The notes beneath the pieces were generated by a model, which had not been told where the DNA came from, searched no databases, and worked only from the letters and a program-made list of their open reading frames with translations. From the NCBI RefSeq assembly GCF_028583425.1, contig NC_072795.1, forward strand, positions 7,215,001 to 7,279,000: 64,000 nucleotides of DNA, given 5' to 3'. Shown here one piece after another: positions 44,610-55,910 of this stretch (within the stretch, counting starts at the first letter, position 1; the number at the start of each line of letters is the position of its first letter). Source of the DNA: Eublepharis macularius (taxonomy: Eukaryota; Chordata; Lepidosauria; Squamata; Eublepharidae). The translations under genes and the position numbers were made by a program.

Positions 44610-45862
44610 CCAGCTGGGGCATGGGTATCTCCCAGGATTACAACTGTTCTCTAGACCACAGAGATCAGCTCCCCTGGAGAAAATAGTTTCAGGTGGGTAG
44701 TCTGGGTAGTCATGTTGCTCTGTAGTAGATCCAGTAGCACCTTAAAGACCAACTAGATTTCCAGGGAGATAGATCAAGATGGGTAGCCGTGTTGGCAGGG
44801 CCAGCCCGGTAGCTGCCTTGGGCGCTAAGGTGCCGGGGGGGGGGGGGCGCCGGCCCGGGGGCAAGGGCGCACACCACGGAGCTCAATTGCCCTGTGCTGC
44901 TGCACCTGGCTAGGAGTATGTGTTGCCGGCAGCAGCGCAGGGCCACTGAGCAGGCAGCCTCCCAGCCCTCCCGCCCAGTTGTTCTGTGCTGCCACCACCG
45001 CCACCACCAGCACACAGCTGTGGGCCAGGTGCAGCAGGCGGCTGGGGTGGCGCGCAGAGCATCTGAGCTGGAGGGCTGGGAGGATGCATGCCGCCGCACG
45101 CCGCCCCAGCTGCCTGCTGCACCTGGCCCGCAGCTGCTGCGCTCGGCCAGGAGTGCGTGCTGGTGGTGGCAGTGTGGGGCAGCTGAACGGGCAGCCTCCC
45201 GTTCAGTTGTTCTGCGGGCCAGGCGCAGCCGGTGGCCAGGGTGGTCGGCTGTGCCTGGCCCGCAGAGCAACTGAATGGGAGGGCTGTGTGTGTGCACCCA
45301 GCCCTGTGTGATGTCACACGCAGTGACGTCATCACACAGTCCGGCGCGCGCAGCAGCATCCCTTAAGCTGCCTCAGGTGCCAGTGATGCTGGAGCCGGCC
45401 CTGCGTGTTAGTCAGTCTGTAGCAGTAGAAAAAAGCAAGAGTCCAGCAGCACCTAAAGACTATCCAATTAGACTTAGGGTATGAGCTTTCGTGAGTATCT
45501 TCGTGTCTGAAGACGTGAGCTGTGACTCACAAAAGCTCATACCCTAACACTAATTTTGTTAGTCTTGTAGGTGTTATTTGACTCTTGCTTTCTAGATTTC
45601 CAGGGTACGAGCTTTTGAGAGTCACAGCTCCCTTCTTCGGCTGTATCTGAAGAAGGGAGCTTTGAGTCTCAAAAGCTCATTCCCCGGAAATCTAGTTAGT
45701 CTTTAAGATGCTACTGGACCTGAATACTGCAGAAAACAGCTGCTCTAGTAGGTGAATGCTGTGGCGTTAAACCCTGCTGAGGTCCCCTCCCCAACCCCAG
45801 CCATTCTCAGGCTCCACCCCCAAATATCCAGGAATTTCCCCAGCCAAAGTTGGCAAGTCTAT
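44610..45862. mobile_element. Four-layer nested insertion: family E > Penelope B > Penelope C > hAT
   Basis: Family-E halves lie at 44610-44686 and 45736-45862. Inside are family-B arms (44687-44771 and about 45596-45735). Inside those is family C (44772-44795 and 45404-45595). Inside that is the hAT at 44796-45403. Order follows from sequence continuity across each insertion. Confidence 0.7.
44796..45403. mobile_element. hAT-like GC-rich element (608 bp)
   Basis: Termini CAGGGCCAGCCCGG and (complement) CAGGGCCGGCTCCAG; duplications CGTGTTGG (44788-44795) and CGTGTTAG (45404-45411). Very GC-rich; its open frames on both strands are not genes. Confidence 0.88.
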
Positions 45863-46010
45863 CACTCATGCACTCTTTAAGTAGCAGTGGTTCCCAGGCC
45901 TCTGGCAGGGGTCTACTTCAGCTCTACGGCCACAGATCTCTTACCTGAAGTCGCAGGGACTGCATTTGGGACTTCCCGCATGCAAAGTAGATATTCTACC
46001 ACTCAATCTT
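45862..46010 (-). mobile_element. tRNA-derived SINE (family 3), old
   Basis: Decayed copy with 'ggcaggggtctacttcag' and 'tattctaccactcaatct'. Confidence 0.5.
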
Positions 46011-46119
46011 TCTGCAAGCATGTATTTTTTCCCTCCCCAGGAGGGAAAGGAAGAGCAATCCGCAGCTACTTGCTTTGAAGGCGAGGGGACAGTTTACACC
46101 AGAAAAGACCTGCTGAGAG

Positions 46120-46860
46120 AGAGAAACATCTCCCCCCCCAAGCCTGCTGCGGCGTATGAATTATTCCTGCCAGCAAAGGGTGATCTGATATTATCCTGAC
46201 TTTGGTGCCACCGGGGAGGGTGGGGTGCATGACGTCCCAACCTCGTTGGCACCCATAAATGATTCCCCTCCCCCACACATACCTCTGCGCTTGCCCGACA
46301 GCTCCCTCCCCCCGCCGTCTGCTGCCGCCACCCCGGCCCAATCCGCCGCAATTCTCCACCTGCTCCGGGGCTAATAGGAAGCCATCCATCACTGCGCGGC
46401 ATGAAAGGCCCATCCCCACATGGCAGTCAGTGGCTAATATATTTATCTGCCATCCTGGCAGCCGCTTCCTCCCTTCCCCATAATCAATAGCGCTGCGCTC
46501 AATAGGAAAATGAATAGTGTCACTCGGATGGCTATCGGAGGAGGAAATTGCCAGTTTAAGTGACAGGGCCGTTCAACACCGACTGCCACCCGACTCTCAT
46601 CCTCCTGCCAGCTGGGGCCCCTTGGGGGGCTCCGCTGCCAGCTTGTCGCATCTGCAGTCTGGGACAGTCCTAGACCTAGCCCCAGAAAAGCCTTAATAGT
46701 AAAGTGGCAGGAGTAGATCTTAGGTGGGGACACGGGCACACCTGGGCAGAGGTGCCAAGCCGAAAGGCCACGTCATCTGTTAACGCCCTGTCATATTAAG
46801 TAGCACATTCAGGATCGATTAAGTCTGCTTTTCAACAGGGTGACAACTTGCTGGGAGGCT
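46120..46860. other. Long repeat-free block, candidate conserved non-coding cluster
   Basis: This is one of the longest stretches without a recognised repeat. It contains 'gtggctaatatatttatctg', 'cccataatcaatagcgc' and 'gttaacgccctgtcatatta' motifs. Open frames are discontinuous and lack splice context. Conservation is inferred, not shown. Confidence 0.35.
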
Positions 46861-47139
46861 TAGCAAGGTCAGCATGCCAGGCAGGCCTGTTCTTGCAACC
46901 AAGCACAAAACGGCCCACATCGGCACTGGATTGTGCTACCAGTGGAGGAGGAGGAATTCATACGCCTAAGACTTTGACCTGCCGTTATTGACTGGATCGC
47001 AGCAGCCCTTTTGTTGGTCACATCTGCAGGGAGAGCTTTGATCATTCTTCGGCGTGCTGCAGGGGAAACACTCTCTTCCATGTGCCCCCACCTTCAGAGG
47101 TCAAGCAGCAGCCCAGCAGAAAAAGCAAGCAAGCACTTT

Positions 47140-47516
47140 TTGGGTGGTGGCCCTGGTGGTGGAGAGTGCCCTCAAGTCACAGCTGGCCCTGGTGGTGGAG
47201 GAGAGTGCCCTCAAGTCACAGCTGGCCCTGGTGGTGGTGGAGAGTGCCCTCAAATCACAGCTCACCCTGGTGGTGGAGAGTGCCCTCAAGTCACAGCTGG
47301 CCCTGGTGGAGGAGAGTGCCCTCAAGTCACAGCTGGCCCTGGTGGTGGAGAGTGCCCTCAAGTCACAGCTCACCCTGGTGGTGGAGAGTGCCCTCAAATC
47401 ACAGCTCACCCTGGTGGTGGAGAGTGCCCTCAAGTCACAGCTGGCCCTGGTGGAGGAGAGTGCCCTCAAGTCACAGCTGGCCCTGGTGGAGGAGAGTGCC
47501 CTCAAGTCACAGCTGG
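47140..47516 (+). repeat. 36/39-bp minisatellite (10 units)
   Basis: Ten copies of 'agtgccctcaagtcacag' plus a GGTGGT/GGAGGAG spacer. Unit lengths are 36 or 39, so all frames stay open across it. It abuts a 5S-SINE. Confidence 0.95.
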
Positions 47517-47680
47517 CAGGGTTTTCATGGCAAGCAATTAACAGAGGTGGCTTGCCATTGCCTGCCTCTGCAACCCTGGTCTTCTTTGGAGGTCTCCCAT
47601 CCAATGTCTAACCAAGGTTGACCCTGCTTAGCTTCTGAGATCTGACAAGATCAGGCTCTTCCGGGCTATCCCGGTCAGGG
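47517..47680 (-). mobile_element. 5S rRNA-derived SINE (copy 4)
   Basis: Plus-strand order: 'gttttcatggcaagc', 'aggtggcttgccattgcctg', 'ggaggtctcccatcc', 'cctgcttagcttctgag', 'tctgacaagatcaggc'. The last blocks are 5S rRNA. Confidence 0.88.
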
Positions 47681-47689
47681 TGGGTGGTG

Positions 47690-48217
47690 GCCTTTGAAGC
47701 CTGGGCTTTTAATCATGTTTGCCTTTGCTCCTTGCCGGAATACTATTTTACTGTCCGTTTCAACACTGTCATTTTCTTTGCATTTTTACTGTCTTCCACC
47801 CGGCTCATTCGTTAACGATTAAGATACGTATCCGTTCAATAAAATAGGTTGCTCAGCTGCTCCTTTAGGATGTTCGGGGTGCTGGTCCCCCAAAGCTGGA
47901 ACAGAGAATTAGATGCCTGTTCTGCCTGCTGAAGCATTTTCCTCCAGGACGAGGGAAAACACCTTTGTTCAAAGAATGGATCCAAAAGATCGAATCCAAA
48001 CTCTGTGAAAAAAAGTCAACCAATGCTGAACCTTGCACCTGCCTAACTACAAGCAATGTCCTTCACCCCCTCCCAGGCTTAGGTAGGGCTCTTTTCCAAC
48101 AGAAACGGCTGCATCCATAAACCCAAAGGTCCCTCTGGATTTGGGTTCTATTTCCAACAGAAGTGCCTTGGGGAAGCTTACAAGCAAGACAGAAAGGGCA
48201 ACTGTGCCTCTGCTGAT
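47690..48217. other. Unassigned, no gene seen
   Basis: No recognised exon or repeat family. Confidence 0.4.
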
Positions 48218-48398
48218 AGATCAAGATGGGTAGCCGTGTTAGTCTGTCTGTAGCAGTAGAGAAAAGCAAGCGTCCAACAGCACCTAGAAGACTAACAACA
48301 TTTGTGGAAGGGTACGAGCTTTCATGAGTCACACTTGCCCTACCATAAATTTTGTTAGTCTTCTCGGGGCTACTGGACTGTTGCTCTTTTCTACTGTC
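48218..48398. mobile_element. Penelope-like terminal repeat, family C, palindromic
   Basis: 'gggtagccgtgttagtctgt' at the left; inverted arms joined by 'ttcatgagtcacacttgccc', where the core is deleted. Confidence 0.65.
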
Positions 48399-48661
48399 CC
48401 TTCACTGTTACATGTCTCCAGCATCAGCCTTTCAGAGGTATAATGCCTCTGTAGATGGAGGTTCTAGTTATAACTAACAGACCTTAGTCTATCCAAATTC
48501 ACCAAACCCTTTTAGAAAGCCCGTCTCCATGCCTGCAAAGCCCAACAGTTATGCATAGCATGAAATAATTCCCTTAGGCTACAATACTCTACATGCTTAC
48601 CAGAAAATAGGCGCCACTGAATTCTTTGTGAGATTTTCTTCTGAGTGAAAATGCATAGGAT

Positions 48662-48916
48662 AACGACTACGACGACATTTGATTTATATACTGCCCTTCA
48701 GGACAACTTAACACCCACTCAGAGTGGTTTACAAAGTATGTTATTATTATCCCCACGACAATCACCCTGTGAGGTAGGTGGGGCTGAGAGAGCTCTGAGA
48801 GAGCTGTGACTGACCGAAGGTCACCCAGCTGGCTTCAAGTGGAGGAGTGGGGAATCAAACCTGGCTCTTCAGATTAGCGTCCTGCCGCTCTTAACCACTA
48901 CTCCAAACTGACTGTT
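48662..48916 (-). mobile_element. tRNA-derived SINE (family 1)
   Basis: Complete copy from 'acatttgatttatatactgc' to 'ttaaccactactccaaactg'. Confidence 0.88.
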
Positions 48917-48994
48917 AGGTCTAACAGAAAATCAGTTTCATTGGGTTACCCCCAGAACCTGCCAGAGACTCTCAGGGTATTAGACGTCACTGAG

Positions 48995-49195
48995 AGCTAG
49001 TACCGTGCAGTGGTTAGAGCACTGATACAGAGAAACGCTGCCATGAAGCTTGTGGGGTGACTTTGGGCCATTCACACTCTCACCTTAACCCACTTCACAG
49101 GGTTGTTGTGGAAACTGCAATGGGGGACGGAGAGCCAGGCATGGGGCTTGTTGGAAGAAGAGCTGGATAAACACGCAGTAAATTAATACTTCCAC
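48995..49195 (+). mobile_element. tRNA-derived SINE (family 2), diverged
   Basis: Head 'accgtgcagtggttagagca' and body 'gaagcttgtggggtgac' with 'cttcacagggttgttgtgg'. Confidence 0.6.
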
Positions 49196-49199
49196 CACT

Positions 49200-50190
49200 T
49201 CCTCATTTGCCTTTGTAACCTGCACAGTTAGAAAGCCGCCAATGCTAGGTGAAAGCTCACGCCTCCTTTCCAGCGAGAGTGAAGTCAACTCCTGCTGCTC
49301 CCAGAAATAATTACAGGATTATAGCCTGACAAAAAGAGGCCAGTTCCAGAGCTTGAATTTATAGCTCTTGGCATTTGCTGCGAGACACGCAGAAGGCCAC
49401 TGGCTTAGATGGCTTTTAAAAAAGGAAAAGGAAAAGGCCTACCCAGATTCATGGCAGATGTGGCTGCCAGTAGCAATTCGCCGTAATGGAGCCTCCATAT
49501 TCAGAGGCAGTGTACCTCTATTTACAGGATAACAAATACAATGGGGGGGGGCAACTGACTTCTGGGCTTCTTGTGAAAACAGGACTAGACTAGGCTAGAC
49601 GGACTGCTGGTCTGACTTAGGGAAACTATTTTGGGGGTCCTATCTGGCCTCTGGAGCTGCTTGGAAATGCTCCTCTGTAGAGGAGCATTGATCTGAATAA
49701 AGTTGATCTGAATAAATCTACCAAATTTATGACCTGGCTTGTGTTGCATCTTTTGCTCTCTTCATTCGGGGGAATTCTTTCAGTGCAAAATACGCAAGAT
49801 CCCTCTCTCGCATATTAATGCTGGTTTAGCCGAAAAGGCTATAGCTAACAGATTAGTGGAGAATGCGGGCAATGATTCCGCTACTATATAAGGTCTGACC
49901 AGGGGTCACCCCTAGGAAGTAGAGCAGATGCCAATTTACATTAATATCTTGCCCTTTCCCCTTCAAGGCAGCATGTTGGTAGGGAGAGGGGAGGGTCCCC
50001 AGGCAATCTCCCATTCCCACAACTATTAACTACAGCCAAGTGACTTCACTCCAGATCTTCAGTCTCCAGCCTAGGCCATACATTTCGACAGACCCAGCAC
50101 CATCCACCCTTGATTTATCTAGGGCAAGATTCCTTGGAGGTTTTCAAGTTCAAACTTGGGGAAAAACAAAGCAGGGCTAATTCTTGCAGC
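49200..50190. other. Unassigned, no gene seen
   Basis: No exon or repeat family recognised. A short direct duplication of 'gatctgaataaa' lies at about 49690-49720. Confidence 0.4.
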
Positions 50191-50194
50191 CTCA

Positions 50195-50261
50195 GAGCCA
50201 AGCTACACGTGAGGAATGACACTTGCCTGGCAAGTGTCATTCCTCAATTATAGCTTGGCTC
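50195..50261. mobile_element. Tiny foldback element with TCA duplication (copy H4)
   Basis: 67 bp, termini GAGCCAAGCTAC and complement, a nearly continuous hairpin around 'ggaatgacacttgcc'. TCA lies at 50192-50194 and 50262-50264. Confidence 0.7.
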
Positions 50262-50395
50262 TCATTAGCTAATCCCTGTCCCCCTCGCCACCACACACAA
50301 CTAGATCAATGCCAGGGGTTTGTGCAATTCCAGTTTCATCACTACATGCAGCTTTTCCACACCTCCTTCAGTGCCTTATGATCATGGCATGCATT

Positions 50396-50662
50396 TAAAA
50401 ATAATAATAATAATAATAATATAATAACATTCGATTTATATACTGCCCTTCAGGGCAACTTAATGCCCACTCAGAGAGGTTTACATAGTATGTTATTATT
50501 ATCCTCACAACAAACACCCTGTGAGGTGGGTGAGGCTGAGAGAGCTCTGAGAGAGCTGTGACTGACCCAAGGTCACCCAGCTGGCTTCAAGTGGAGGAGT
50601 GGGGAATCAAACTCGGCTCTCCAGATTTGAGTCCCGTGCTCTTAACCACTACACCAAAAATG
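50396..50662 (-). mobile_element. tRNA-derived SINE (family 1)
   Basis: (AAT)n tail side at the left, 'cattcgatttatatactgcc', head 'cttaaccactacaccaaaaa' at the right. Confidence 0.88.
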
Positions 50663-50664
50663 AG

Positions 50665-51285
50665 AGCCACGAGCCCTTGCGACTCAGTCTGAATCCAAAC
50701 TTTAGCCCAGGCAGCAGTCGGGCTGTAGATTCTTATGAGGCTAGGGAAAGGCTCTCTGCGCAGTCTCTAAGGCACTCTCTTCTCCCACCATGTAATGCAA
50801 AGATGAAACCAGAAGCTGGGGCAACGTTACGACTTAATTAAACCCTCCTGGCATACCATCCCTTGCAGTGCTAGCCTTGGAACCTCGCCGTGGCCACTTG
50901 AACTGGGCCTGCAGAAATGGCTGGCCTGATTTAAACCCCAGCGCCGCCAGGGGCTGCCTGCCTTAGGGCCATAGTCGAATCCTGCATAGAAGCTCCCTCT
51001 GTCCCTGGTGCTGTTAGCCTTTTTAATTAAAACCACCACTTAGAGAATTCGCACCTGTGTGTCTGACCATGCAGTTGCATCAGTGAGCCCCTTGCCTGGG
51101 GGAAAACCTTCCTGAGATGGAAAGAGGGTCTCTGGTGTGGAGTGATTTTGTGTGATGGGAGGGGGGGATCAACTATACCTACTCCAAACCAGCCCAGCCT
51201 TGGGAGCTTTTATCACACGTTTACATTCAAAAGTCACAATCCCAATTACCCCCCCCCCCAACTTGACCTTTCCTATGCCCTGACC
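50665..51285. other. Unassigned, no gene seen
   Basis: No recognised exon or repeat family. Confidence 0.4.
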
Positions 51286-51286
51286 T

Positions 51287-51540
51287 GGATAGCCCAGGTG
51301 AGCCTGATCTCGTCAGATCTCAGAAGCTAAGCAGGGTCGGCCTTGGTTAGTAATTGGATGGGAGACCTTGAAAGAAGACCAGGGTTGCAGAGGCAGGCAA
51401 TGGCAAGCCACCTCTGTCTCTTGTCTTGAAAACCCCACCAGGGGTTGCCCTGAGCCCATTTGTGGGAGGGTGGGGTATAAATCAAACAAACAAACAAACA
51501 AGTCAATTGTGACTTGAGGGCAGGATTTCATTTCATGGCC
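51287..51540 (+). mobile_element. 5S rRNA-derived SINE (copy 5)
   Basis: A well-preserved 5S head, then 'cttgaaaaccccaccagggg', an inserted (CAAA)n segment and the 'caattgtgacttgagggca' tail. Confidence 0.88.
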
Positions 51541-51741
51541 TTTCATGTCTCACCAACAATGCTCTAGAGCCAATATTGGACCCAATTCCCCCTAAATGAA
51601 GGAATAGCCGTAGAGTCGGTGCATGGAAAACCGGTGAAGACCTTTCCAAGGAAGCGCTGGAGGTGACCTTCCCTCCTCACTGTCTGGGCTGGCCAAAGCT
51701 GAATGTCACAATTCTCTACAAACACTGAGAAGTGCCAGTTT

Positions 51742-51945
51742 TGTCACACGAACATGCAAAGCTGCTTTATACTGAGTCTGTCAATCAAGGTCATTATTGT
51801 CTACTCTGATGGGAAGCAGCTTTCTAAGCTCTCAGGAAAAGGCCTTTCATATCATCTATTCCTAGGTCCTTTGAAGTGGAGATGCTGGGACTGAACCTGG
51901 AGCCTTCCCTACCCCAAGCAGATATTCTGCCATTGAGTTAACAAC
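51742..51945 (-). mobile_element. tRNA-derived SINE (family 3)
   Basis: 'aaagctgctttatactgagt' to 'gatattctgccattgag', in the plus-strand family order. Confidence 0.7.
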
Positions 51946-52154
51946 CTCACCTCCTTGCTATACCTATGGTGAAAGGTCTACATACTTGGCATAACAGCTG
52001 AAAACTAATTCAAATTTGGGCTGTGATCAGGATCGCAATGGTCAGGCACCTGTGAACCACTGTCTCATGTGCAGAATTAAGGCAGCCAAGTGCAGTTTCC
52101 CCCAGTGCACAAGGGCTTACGAGGTCTATTTGATCTAGTCTATTTTAGTCCAAG

Positions 52155-52292
52155 CCCTCACCTGGATAGCCCAGGTAAGCCTGATCTCGTCAGATCTCAG
52201 AAGCTAAGCAGGGTCGGCCTTGGTTAGTAATTGGATGGGAGACCTTGAAAAAAGATCAGGGTTGCAGAGGCAGGCAATGGTCAACCACCATT
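52155..52292 (+). mobile_element. 5S rRNA-derived SINE (copy 6), 3'-truncated
   Basis: 5S head 'gatctcgtcagatctcag' and body to 'ggcaatggtcaaccacc'; the LINE-like tail is missing. Confidence 0.85.
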
Positions 52293-52456
52293 GTCTTCTC
52301 TCATTTACATCCGCCTGCCTCTGTCCCATCCTTTGATAAGGTCTCAAAGGGGAAAAGGACTACGAGAAGTCTGAGGAGCTATATTTGGCCCAGGAATTCC
52401 TCTGCAACAGAGCTCACAGCTAAGCTGTTCCAAAGTCTCCGGGCACTTCCTTGGAA

Positions 52457-53108
52457 TTGAAATTGAAAAATTGAAATTGAAAAATTGAAATTGTTCGAGA
52501 TTTTCTGCTCCTTGGCTCAATCATCAACCAAAAGGGAGACTGCAATGAAGAAATCAGAAGAAGATTGAGACTTGGAAGAGCAGCTGTGAGGGAGCTAGAG
52601 AAGACCCTTAAAGATAAAGACGTCTCTCTGGGAACCAAAATCAAGATAATCCAAACTATGATATTCCTCATTGCCATGTATGGATGTGAAAGTTGGACAG
52701 TGAAGAAAATTGACAGGAAGAAAATTGATTCATTTGAAATGTGGTGCTGGAGGAGAGTTTTGCGGGTACCATGGATGGCCAAAAAGACAAGTAAGTGGGG
52801 ACTAGATCAAATCAAGCCTGAATTCTCCCTAGAAGCTAAAATGACACAACTGAGGCTGTCGTACTTTGGTCACATCATGAGAAGACAAAATTCTCTGGAA
52901 AAGTCAATAATGCTAGGAAAAGTGGAAGGCAGCAGGAAAAGAGGAAGACCTAAAACGAGACGGCTTGACTATACAAAAGAAGCCACATCCTCCAGTTTGC
53001 AGGATCTGAGCAAATCTGTTAATGATAGGACGTTTTGGAGGTCTCTCATTCATAGGGTTGCCATAGGTTGGAGGTGACTTGATGGCACATAGCACACACA
53101 CATACACA
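52457..53108 (+). mobile_element. BovB/RTE LINE, 5'-truncated, longest copy
   Basis: After a small AATTGAAATTG tandem run (52457-52495) the reverse-transcriptase end is encoded: FLLLGSIINQKGDCNEEIRR, then from 52565 EKTLKDKDVSLGTKIKI, AMYGCESWTVKK, SFEMWCWRRVLRVPWMAKK, LRLSYFGHIMRRQ and GSRKRGRPKTRRLD, to a stop at about 53077. The frame is open over 170 codons, but the polymerase core and endonuclease are absent. The 3' tail is 'aggtgacttgatggcacata' plus (CA)n. Confidence 0.92.
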
Positions 53109-53539
53109 CTTCCTTGGACAGCTTCTAACCAGCCGATACCCACAGCCTAGAAGAAAAAGGAGCAATTCTTACCCCCTCCCTCAGGTGGGCACAATTCCTT
53201 CCACAGCGCTGCTTATTACTGACGCCATAACCCCTCGGGCATTTCTGCCGTGCGCTTCCTTCAGAAGGACTGAACGGCACGAGGCGGTGATTGGTGTGTG
53301 TGTGTGTGTGAGCACAGAGGCAGCGCTGCGGTGACAACCAGCGGCAACCTGTCAGGAAAAGTGACAAGTCTGATAAGGGGAGGACAGCCCTAGGGGGGAG
53401 CTGGTGTTAGCAGGCGGCAATGACACCGGTAATTGAATCCTGCCAGCTCTGCGGCTCTCCTCTGCCCTGCCAGCAAAGAAGAATCTATATGGATGGTATA
53501 CCTGGGAGGCCGTTTGATAGATACGGGGGTGGGAAAGGA

Positions 53540-53680
53540 GACACAGTTTGGGTCTGAGTCAGACCCTGGGCCCACCGGGGTCAGCATTGTCTCCATATAC
53601 AAGCAGCGGCCCGCCAGGGGTCTCGGGCAGAGGTCGTTCACATCTCCTATTACTCATTCCTTTTAACCGTTTCTTAGCAT
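53540..53680 (-). mobile_element. tRNA-derived SINE (family 3), partial
   Basis: It has 'gagtcagaccctgggcccac', 'ggtctcgggcagaggtcg' and 'cattccttttaac'. Confidence 0.6.
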
Positions 53681-54011
53681 TCATCTTAAGGAACATACAT
53701 AGGTGATTACCTAGGCAGTAACGTCTGCAAGAGAAGAAAGAGGATCGGGGAAAGAGCCTGTCAGAGGTTAAAAAACCACTGCAGTTAGTGGCTACTGTGG
53801 GTAGCAGAGGTGGGGTGGGGTGGGGGGAAGGAGATCACGCACCCCGGCACATGCATTTGTCTAAGATGGAAGTTGTGTTGGGGAATATCTAGTACCAGAC
53901 ATAGGAAACTGCAGAGAAAACTGCAGACTTCAACCAGGATAGGATTTTCATGTTTCTTCCGGCACTCACTGTTATACTGGCAAAGAACCTGTTTAAAGGA
54001 CAGCTGGGTGA

Positions 54012-54383
54012 TTTATTTGAAGTGTGGTACAGGAGAAGAGTCCTACAGATACCATGGATGGCCAAAAAGATAAAATAAGTGGGTGCTAGATCAAATCAAG
54101 CCTGAATTCTCCCTAGAAGTAAAATGGCAAAACTGAGGCTATCATACTTTGGTCACATCATGAGAAGACAAGACTCTCTGGAAAAGTCAATCATGCTAGG
54201 AAAAGTGGAAGGCAGTAGGAAAAGAGGAAGACCCAAAACGAGGTGGCTTGACTCAATAAAGGAAGCCCCGTCCTCCAGTTTGCAAGTTCGAAGCAAGGCT
54301 GTTAATGATGGGATGTTTTGGAGGTCTTTCGTTCATATGATCGTCATAAATTGGAAGCAACTCGATGGCTCATAACGCACACA
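54012..54383 (+). mobile_element. BovB/RTE LINE, short 3' copy
   Basis: It encodes AKLRLSYFGHIMRRQDSLEK and RKRGRPKTRWLDSIKEAPSS from 54124, with decayed upstream codons. Ends 'aagcaactcgatggctcata'. Confidence 0.88.
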
Positions 54384-54483
54384 GGCTGATATCATTGGTA
54401 ACATTTCAGACATGGTTGAGGAAGGCTGAACGTAGCTGCTCTACCCTGAAAACAAACGTTTCCTAGAACAAGCTGGGGAAAGG

Positions 54484-54660
54484 GCTGTAGCTCAGTGGTA
54501 CGGCCCTGACTTTTCAATCAGAAGGCCCCGAGTTCAATCCCGGCATCTCCAGGTAAAAGAACCAGGCATTAGGTGATGTGAAAGATGTCTGAGAGCCACA
54601 GTCACTCCGAGCGGACAATATTGACCTTGATGGACTGAGGGTTTGATTCTTTTCTGCCGC
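54484..54660 (+). mobile_element. tRNA-derived SINE (family 3) with intact tRNA-like promoter boxes
   Basis: An A-box 'tagctcagtgg' and B-box 'gagttcaatcc' are both well preserved. The body 'cggcatctccaggtaaaaga' and 'gaccttgatggactgagg' show it is a SINE, not a tRNA gene. Confidence 0.8.
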
Positions 54661-54807
54661 CTCTCATTGTTTTCATATGAGACCATATACACTGTTTCTT
54701 CAAAAGAAATTTATTGCACTGAAGACCTTCTGGCATTGTTTTACCACAAACTTACTGGGACTTTGGTGATTACTGCTCAGACCTCTGGTCAATTCTAGGC
54801 ACAAAGG

Positions 54808-55664
54808 TTATGAATGCAACTCAGACAAGATTTGAGGAATTCATGGATGCTAAAAAATATCAAAAAAAGGGCATGATTTCAAAAATATATGGCCTGCTAT
54901 TGTCCTCTAACATCCCTAACAATTTTAATTATCAAACTAAATGGCATAAAGATCTTAATGAAGTACTGACATTAGACAACTGGGAAAAAGTATGGGCATC
55001 AAAATTAAATAAATCCTCAACTATATTAACTAAAATACAAAGCTATAAAATTATACATAGGTGGTACCTAACACCCAAAAAAATCTCCTTAATTTATTCT
55101 TCAGCATTGCCCTCTTGTTGGAAGAAATGCAATAATGAGGGTAATTTTGCTCACTGTTGGTGGGAATGTCTCTTGATATCTCGATTTTGGTCAGAAATAC
55201 TAAATATTATTAAGGAAATAACAGGGTACAGTGTCCCTATGTCACCAAAAGTAATCTTTTTGGGACTCTGGGATCAGACATCAATCCCAAATGTTAGAAG
55301 AGACCTTATCAACTCTCTCCTGGCGGCAGCTAGGAGTGAAATAGCAACCAAATGGAAGGAGCAATCTCCACCTACTACAGAACTTTGGTTTACAAAAATC
55401 TGGAACCATTTGATAATGGAAAAAAATAACTGACAATCTACATCAGACGGAATATCAATCTTCGGGATCAAACTTCTGGGAAAAATGGATCCCATTTTAC
55501 GAATTCATAGAAGCAAGAGATCTGCAACCTCCCTCTTCACACCACTCATTGTTAATGTATTGAAGTTGAAGCACTGTGTTAATATTTGTAAATGCAATGT
55601 ATTATATTGGTTTGTTGTTTGATTATTGTTACAGTTCTAAAATTGAATAAAAATATTAAAAAAA
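54808..55664 (+). mobile_element. L1 LINE, 5'-truncated, with target duplication
   Basis: The frame at 54810-55433 encodes the L1 ORF2 C-terminus: KIIHRWYLTPKKISLIY, a Cys-rich CWKKCxxxxxxxHCWWEC motif, and SLLAAARSEIATKWKE. The 3' UTR and an A-rich tail end at about 55664. Flanking duplications 54791-54807 and 55665-55681 agree at 16 of 17 bases. No endonuclease or polymerase domain remains. Confidence 0.92.
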
Positions 55665-55751
55665 AATTCTAGGCACATAGGACTTTAATACAGGAATTCT
55701 TGTTGAACTATATTTGAATTACTTTTGTATGATGCTTTGCCCTCTGTAATC

Positions 55752-55910
<159 letters not shown>

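Noticed and set aside
44894-45359. Long GC-rich open frames on both strands, up to 195 codons
   Set aside because: They lie in a hAT element with target duplications. Low stop frequency follows from GC content.
47011-47621. Open frames of 167-185 codons on both strands
   Set aside because: They are produced by a 36/39-bp minisatellite whose unit length is a multiple of three.
51300-51370. 5S rRNA gene
   Set aside because: Only part of 5S is present and it is fused to a SINE body; the same fusion recurs six more times.
54484-54560. tRNA gene
   Set aside because: A- and B-boxes are good, but the sequence continues into the SINE family-3 body shared by many copies.
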